Assembly: GCF_907163105.1 (NCBI RefSeq)
Contig: NZ_OU015321.1
Coordinates: forward strand, 186,001 to 250,000
From: Cloacibacterium caeni
GTDB lineage: Bacteria; Bacteroidota; Bacteroidia; Flavobacteriales; Weeksellaceae
Length of the DNA: 64,000 bases
Direction of reading: 5' to 3'
A program made the translations under genes and the position numbers. Below are positions 61,755-64,000 of this stretch, piece by piece (positions within the stretch are counted from its first letter, which is position 1; the number at the start of each line of letters is the position of its first letter). Under the pieces are notes generated by a model. That model worked only from the letters and a program-made list of their open reading frames with translations. It was not told where the DNA came from and did not search any database.

Positions 61755-61785
61755 TGACAGTCTTTAAGAAAATGTCAATTTGTCA
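61755..61785 (+). promoter_or_regulatory. TGACA/TGTCA repeat block upstream of dnaK
   Basis: TGACA (61755-61759) is followed by TGTCA at 61773-61777 and 61781-61785. The last two are direct repeats 8 bases apart, and the first is inverted to them. The block lies about 75-105 bases before dnaK and may be an operator or alternative promoter for heat-shock control. It matches no CIRCE element. Confidence 0.4.
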
Positions 61786-61858
61786 CAATTTTCTCAATGG
61801 TATAAAATTGGAGAAATCCAAGTCAAATTAGTTAAGTAAAAAAATAAAATATAATATT

Positions 61859-63757
61859 ATGAGCAAAATTATCGGAATTGATTTAGGTACGACCAACTCT
61901 TGCGTTGCGGTAATGGAAGGTAAAGATCCTGTAGTTATCCCAAATGCAGAAGGTAAAAGAACCACACCATCTATTGTAGCATTTACAGAAGATGGAGAAA
62001 GAAAAGTAGGTGATCCTGCAAAAAGACAAGCAGTAACGAATCCTACTAAAACTGTTTATTCTATCAAGAGATTCATCGGAACACAGTTTACTAAAGATAA
62101 AGAAGAAATCTCTAGAGTTCCTTATGCTGTGGTAGCTGGACCAAATGATACTATAAAAGTAAAAATAGACGATAGAGAATATACAGCACAAGAAATTTCT
62201 GCAATGATTCTTCAAAAAATGAAGAAAACAGCTGAAGATTTCTTAGGTCAAGAAGTGACCAGAGCGGTAATTACGGTTCCTGCATACTTTAACGATGCAC
62301 AGAGACAAGCTACCAAAGAAGCTGGTGAAATCGCTGGTCTTAAAGTAGAAAGAATCATCAACGAACCTACTGCTGCAGCTTTAGCTTACGGTTTAGATAA
62401 AGTAGGTAAAAAAGACCTAAACGTAGTTGTTTTCGACTGTGGAGGTGGTACTCATGACGTTTCTGTACTAGAAATGTACGAAGTAGATGGTAACGCATCT
62501 TTTGAAGTAAAAGCTACAGATGGTGATACGCATCTTGGTGGAGATGACTTTGACAATGTAATCATCGATTGGATGGCAGACGAATTCAAATCTGAAGAAG
62601 GTGTAGATCTTAAATCTGATGCTATTGCACTTCAACGTTTAAAAGAAGCGGCTGAAAAAGCAAAAGTAGAATTATCTTCTTCTACTCAAACTGAAATCAA
62701 CTTACCTTATATCACCGCTACTGCAACTGGTCCTAAACACTTAGTGAAAACATTGACCAGAGCTAAATTTGAGCAACTGGCACATGATTTAATTCAAAGA
62801 ACCATCGAACCATGTAAAACTGCTCTTAGAAATGCTGGAATGAGCACTTCTGATATTGATGAAATCATCTTAGTAGGTGGTTCTACCAGAATTCCTGCAA
62901 TACAAGAAGCGGTAGAAAAATTCTTCGGGAAAGCGCCTTCTAAAGGGGTAAATCCAGACGAAGTAGTAGCTATTGGTGCTGCAATTCAAGGGGGAGTTTT
63001 AACTGGTGATGTAAAAGACGTTCTTTTATTAGACGTAACTCCGCTTTCTTTAGGTATCGAAACTATGGGTTCAGTTTTCACTAAATTAATTGAAGCGAAT
63101 ACTACGATTCCTACTAAAAAATCTGAAGTTTTCTCTACTGCAAGTGATAATCAGCCTGCTGTAACCATCAGAGTAGGACAAGGAGAAAGACCAATGTTTA
63201 ATGATAACAAAGAAATTGGTAGATTTGATTTAGTAGATATTCCACCTGCACCAAGAGGAGTTCCACAAATTGAGGTAACTTTTGACATCGATGCAAACGG
63301 TATTCTACACGTTTCTGCGAAAGACAAAGGAACTGGTAAAGAACAATCTATCAAAATCCAAGCATCTTCTGGACTTTCTGATGCAGAAATCGAAAGAATG
63401 AAAAAAGAAGCAGAAGAAAATGCAGCAGCAGATGCGAAGAGAAAAGAAGATGTAGAAACCATCAATAAAGCTGATGGAATGATTTTCCAAACAGAAAAAC
63501 AATTAAAAGAATTTGGAGAAAAATTATCTGCAGATAAGAAAGCAGCAATCGAAGCAGCTCACACAGAATTGAAAGCTGCTTACGAAACCAAAGATGCAGA
63601 TGCGATTAAACCTAAGTTAGAAGCATTAGACGCAGCTTGGATGGCAGCTTCAGAAGAATTGTACAAAGCGACTCAAGAAGCACAACCGCAACCTGAACAA
63701 ACACAAGGTAACGCTGGCGAAAATGTACAAGATGCAGATTTCGAAGAAGTGAAGTAA
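61859..63757 (+). CDS. dnaK: Chaperone DnaK (Hsp70)
   Basis: This 632-residue protein has the Hsp70 ATPase domain from [18 protein letters not shown], with ATP-site loops [18 protein letters not shown] and [17 protein letters not shown]. The linker [18 protein letters not shown] leads to the substrate-binding domain and helical lid. It ends [11 protein letters not shown], the usual acidic tail. The His in GGGTHD replaces the Phe of E. coli, which I recall as common in Bacteroidota. It acts with DnaJ and GrpE in folding and stress response, but neither partner is in the window. Its codons are visibly more G- and C-ended than neighbouring genes, as expected for high expression. Confidence 0.97.
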   Translation: MSKIIGIDLGTTNSCVAVMEGKDPVVIPNAEGKRTTPSIVAFTEDGERKVGDPAKRQAVTNPTKTVYSIKRFIGTQFTKDKEEISRVPYAVVAGPNDTIKVKIDDREYTAQEISAMILQKMKKTAEDFLGQEVTRAVITVPAYFNDAQRQATKEAGEIAGLKVERIINEPTAAALAYGLDKVGKKDLNVVVFDCGGGTHDVSVLEMYEVDGNASFEVKATDGDTHLGGDDFDNVIIDWMADEFKSEEGVDLKSDAIALQRLKEAAEKAKVELSSSTQTEINLPYITATATGPKHLVKTLTRAKFEQLAHDLIQRTIEPCKTALRNAGMSTSDIDEIILVGGSTRIPAIQEAVEKFFGKAPSKGVNPDEVVAIGAAIQGGVLTGDVKDVLLLDVTPLSLGIETMGSVFTKLIEANTTIPTKKSEVFSTASDNQPAVTIRVGQGERPMFNDNKEIGRFDLVDIPPAPRGVPQIEVTFDIDANGILHVSAKDKGTGKEQSIKIQASSGLSDAEIERMKKEAEENAAADAKRKEDVETINKADGMIFQTEKQLKEFGEKLSADKKAAIEAAHTELKAAYETKDADAIKPKLEALDAAWMAASEELYKATQEAQPQPEQTQGNAGENVQDADFEEVK

Positions 63758-63789
63758 GGACTGATTAAAATCAATTAAAATAAATAAGT

Positions 63790-63827
63790 AAATCGCTGTA
63801 AATGTAATATTTATGGCGATTTTTTTA
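63790..63827 (+). terminator. Rho-independent terminator after dnaK
   Basis: AAATCGC (63790-63796) pairs with GCGATTT (63816-63822), continued inside by GTAAAT/ATTTAT, and is followed by a T-run. Confidence 0.88.
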
Positions 63828-64000
63828 TTTTCAATGTTTTTTGAAAATGCTTGTTTTTAATCGTTTTTTGTCATATTTTCGTACCATATTTGTACCGCGC
63901 TTTATTTTGATGCAATGTGCGTCTTATGCGCTAAAATGATTTAAAAAAACATAAGAAGGAGATAATGTACCCGATGTTATTTTAGAATGGGATTTAGTAA
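63828..64000. other. Window end, no complete gene
   Basis: The last 173 bases contain a GTAC-CATATTT-GTAC element near 63881-63895 and a strong AAGGAG just before an ATG at 63965. That ATG runs only six codons to a stop. A different frame near the end stays open (EGDNVPDVILEWDLV) but has no start. I make no gene call. Confidence 0.5.

Noticed and set aside
62410-62470. GGGTHD instead of GGGTFD in DnaK
   Set aside because: I recall the His variant as common in Bacteroidota DnaK, so it is a lineage feature rather than a novelty.
63965-64000. New gene at the window end behind an AAGGAG site
   Set aside because: The ATG frame stops after six codons and the other open frame has no start codon within the window.

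Overview
The window looks like a chromosome segment of a low-GC member of the Bacteroidota, most likely a flavobacterium and possibly of the Weeksellaceae (Chryseobacterium-like) group. Three kinds of evidence support this. Promoters have the TAnnTTTG form found in Flavobacterium and Bacteroides. Several secreted proteins end in type IX secretion system (T9SS) sorting domains. Conserved genes such as rimO, dusB, ppk1, dnaK, recX and an OPRT/ODC fusion have flavobacterial-style sequences. The exact genus cannot be fixed from the sequence alone.

Region 1 (1-8906) starts in a low-complexity CCATCA/CCAACAA tract. A GT4 glycosyltransferase gene follows whose first codons are an 11-bp tandem repeat. 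Next come a secreted M28 peptidase, a 1615-residue T9SS surface protein, a frameshifted relic of another T9SS protein, and a small membrane protein.

Region 2 (8955-36791) is recX followed by a 24-gene, same-direction cluster for a Wzx/Wzy-type surface polysaccharide. It opens with a PglC-D-E-F-like set (initiating transferase plus UDP-bacillosamine-type sugar synthesis). WbpP/WbpO-like enzymes (UDP-GalNAc to UDP-GalNAcA) follow, then an outer-membrane export lipoprotein and a Wzc-type tyrosine kinase. A visibly AT-richer central block carries the flippase, polymerase and seven glycosyltransferases. The cluster closes with a CapE/CapF/CapG-type UDP-L-FucNAc module, a WbuB-like transferase and a second, WecA/WbpL-type initiating enzyme. 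Inside the FucNAc module sits a tandem array of about 76-bp units directly in front of a GxxExxY nuclease-fold gene. This is the best candidate for a poorly described element.

Region 3 (36792-50678) holds rimO, an RlpA-like gene behind a helically spaced set of TTTAACA motifs, two unrecognised genes, exoA/xth, dusB, a DUF1796-like gene, a large outer-membrane-type protein, another T9SS protein, and an M1-peptidase-like protein fused to a barrel-like C-terminus that has lost its zinc site.

Region 4 (50857-64000) is mostly housekeeping: an AEC transporter, a hemolysin III-type protein, a PyrE-PyrF fusion, a lipoprotein superoxide dismutase, a serine hydrolase, a DPP-IV-type peptidase, a PAP2 phosphatase, polyphosphate kinase 1 and dnaK. 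Convergent gene pairs tend to share strong bidirectional hairpin terminators. I saw no tRNA, rRNA, insertion sequence or CRISPR array.
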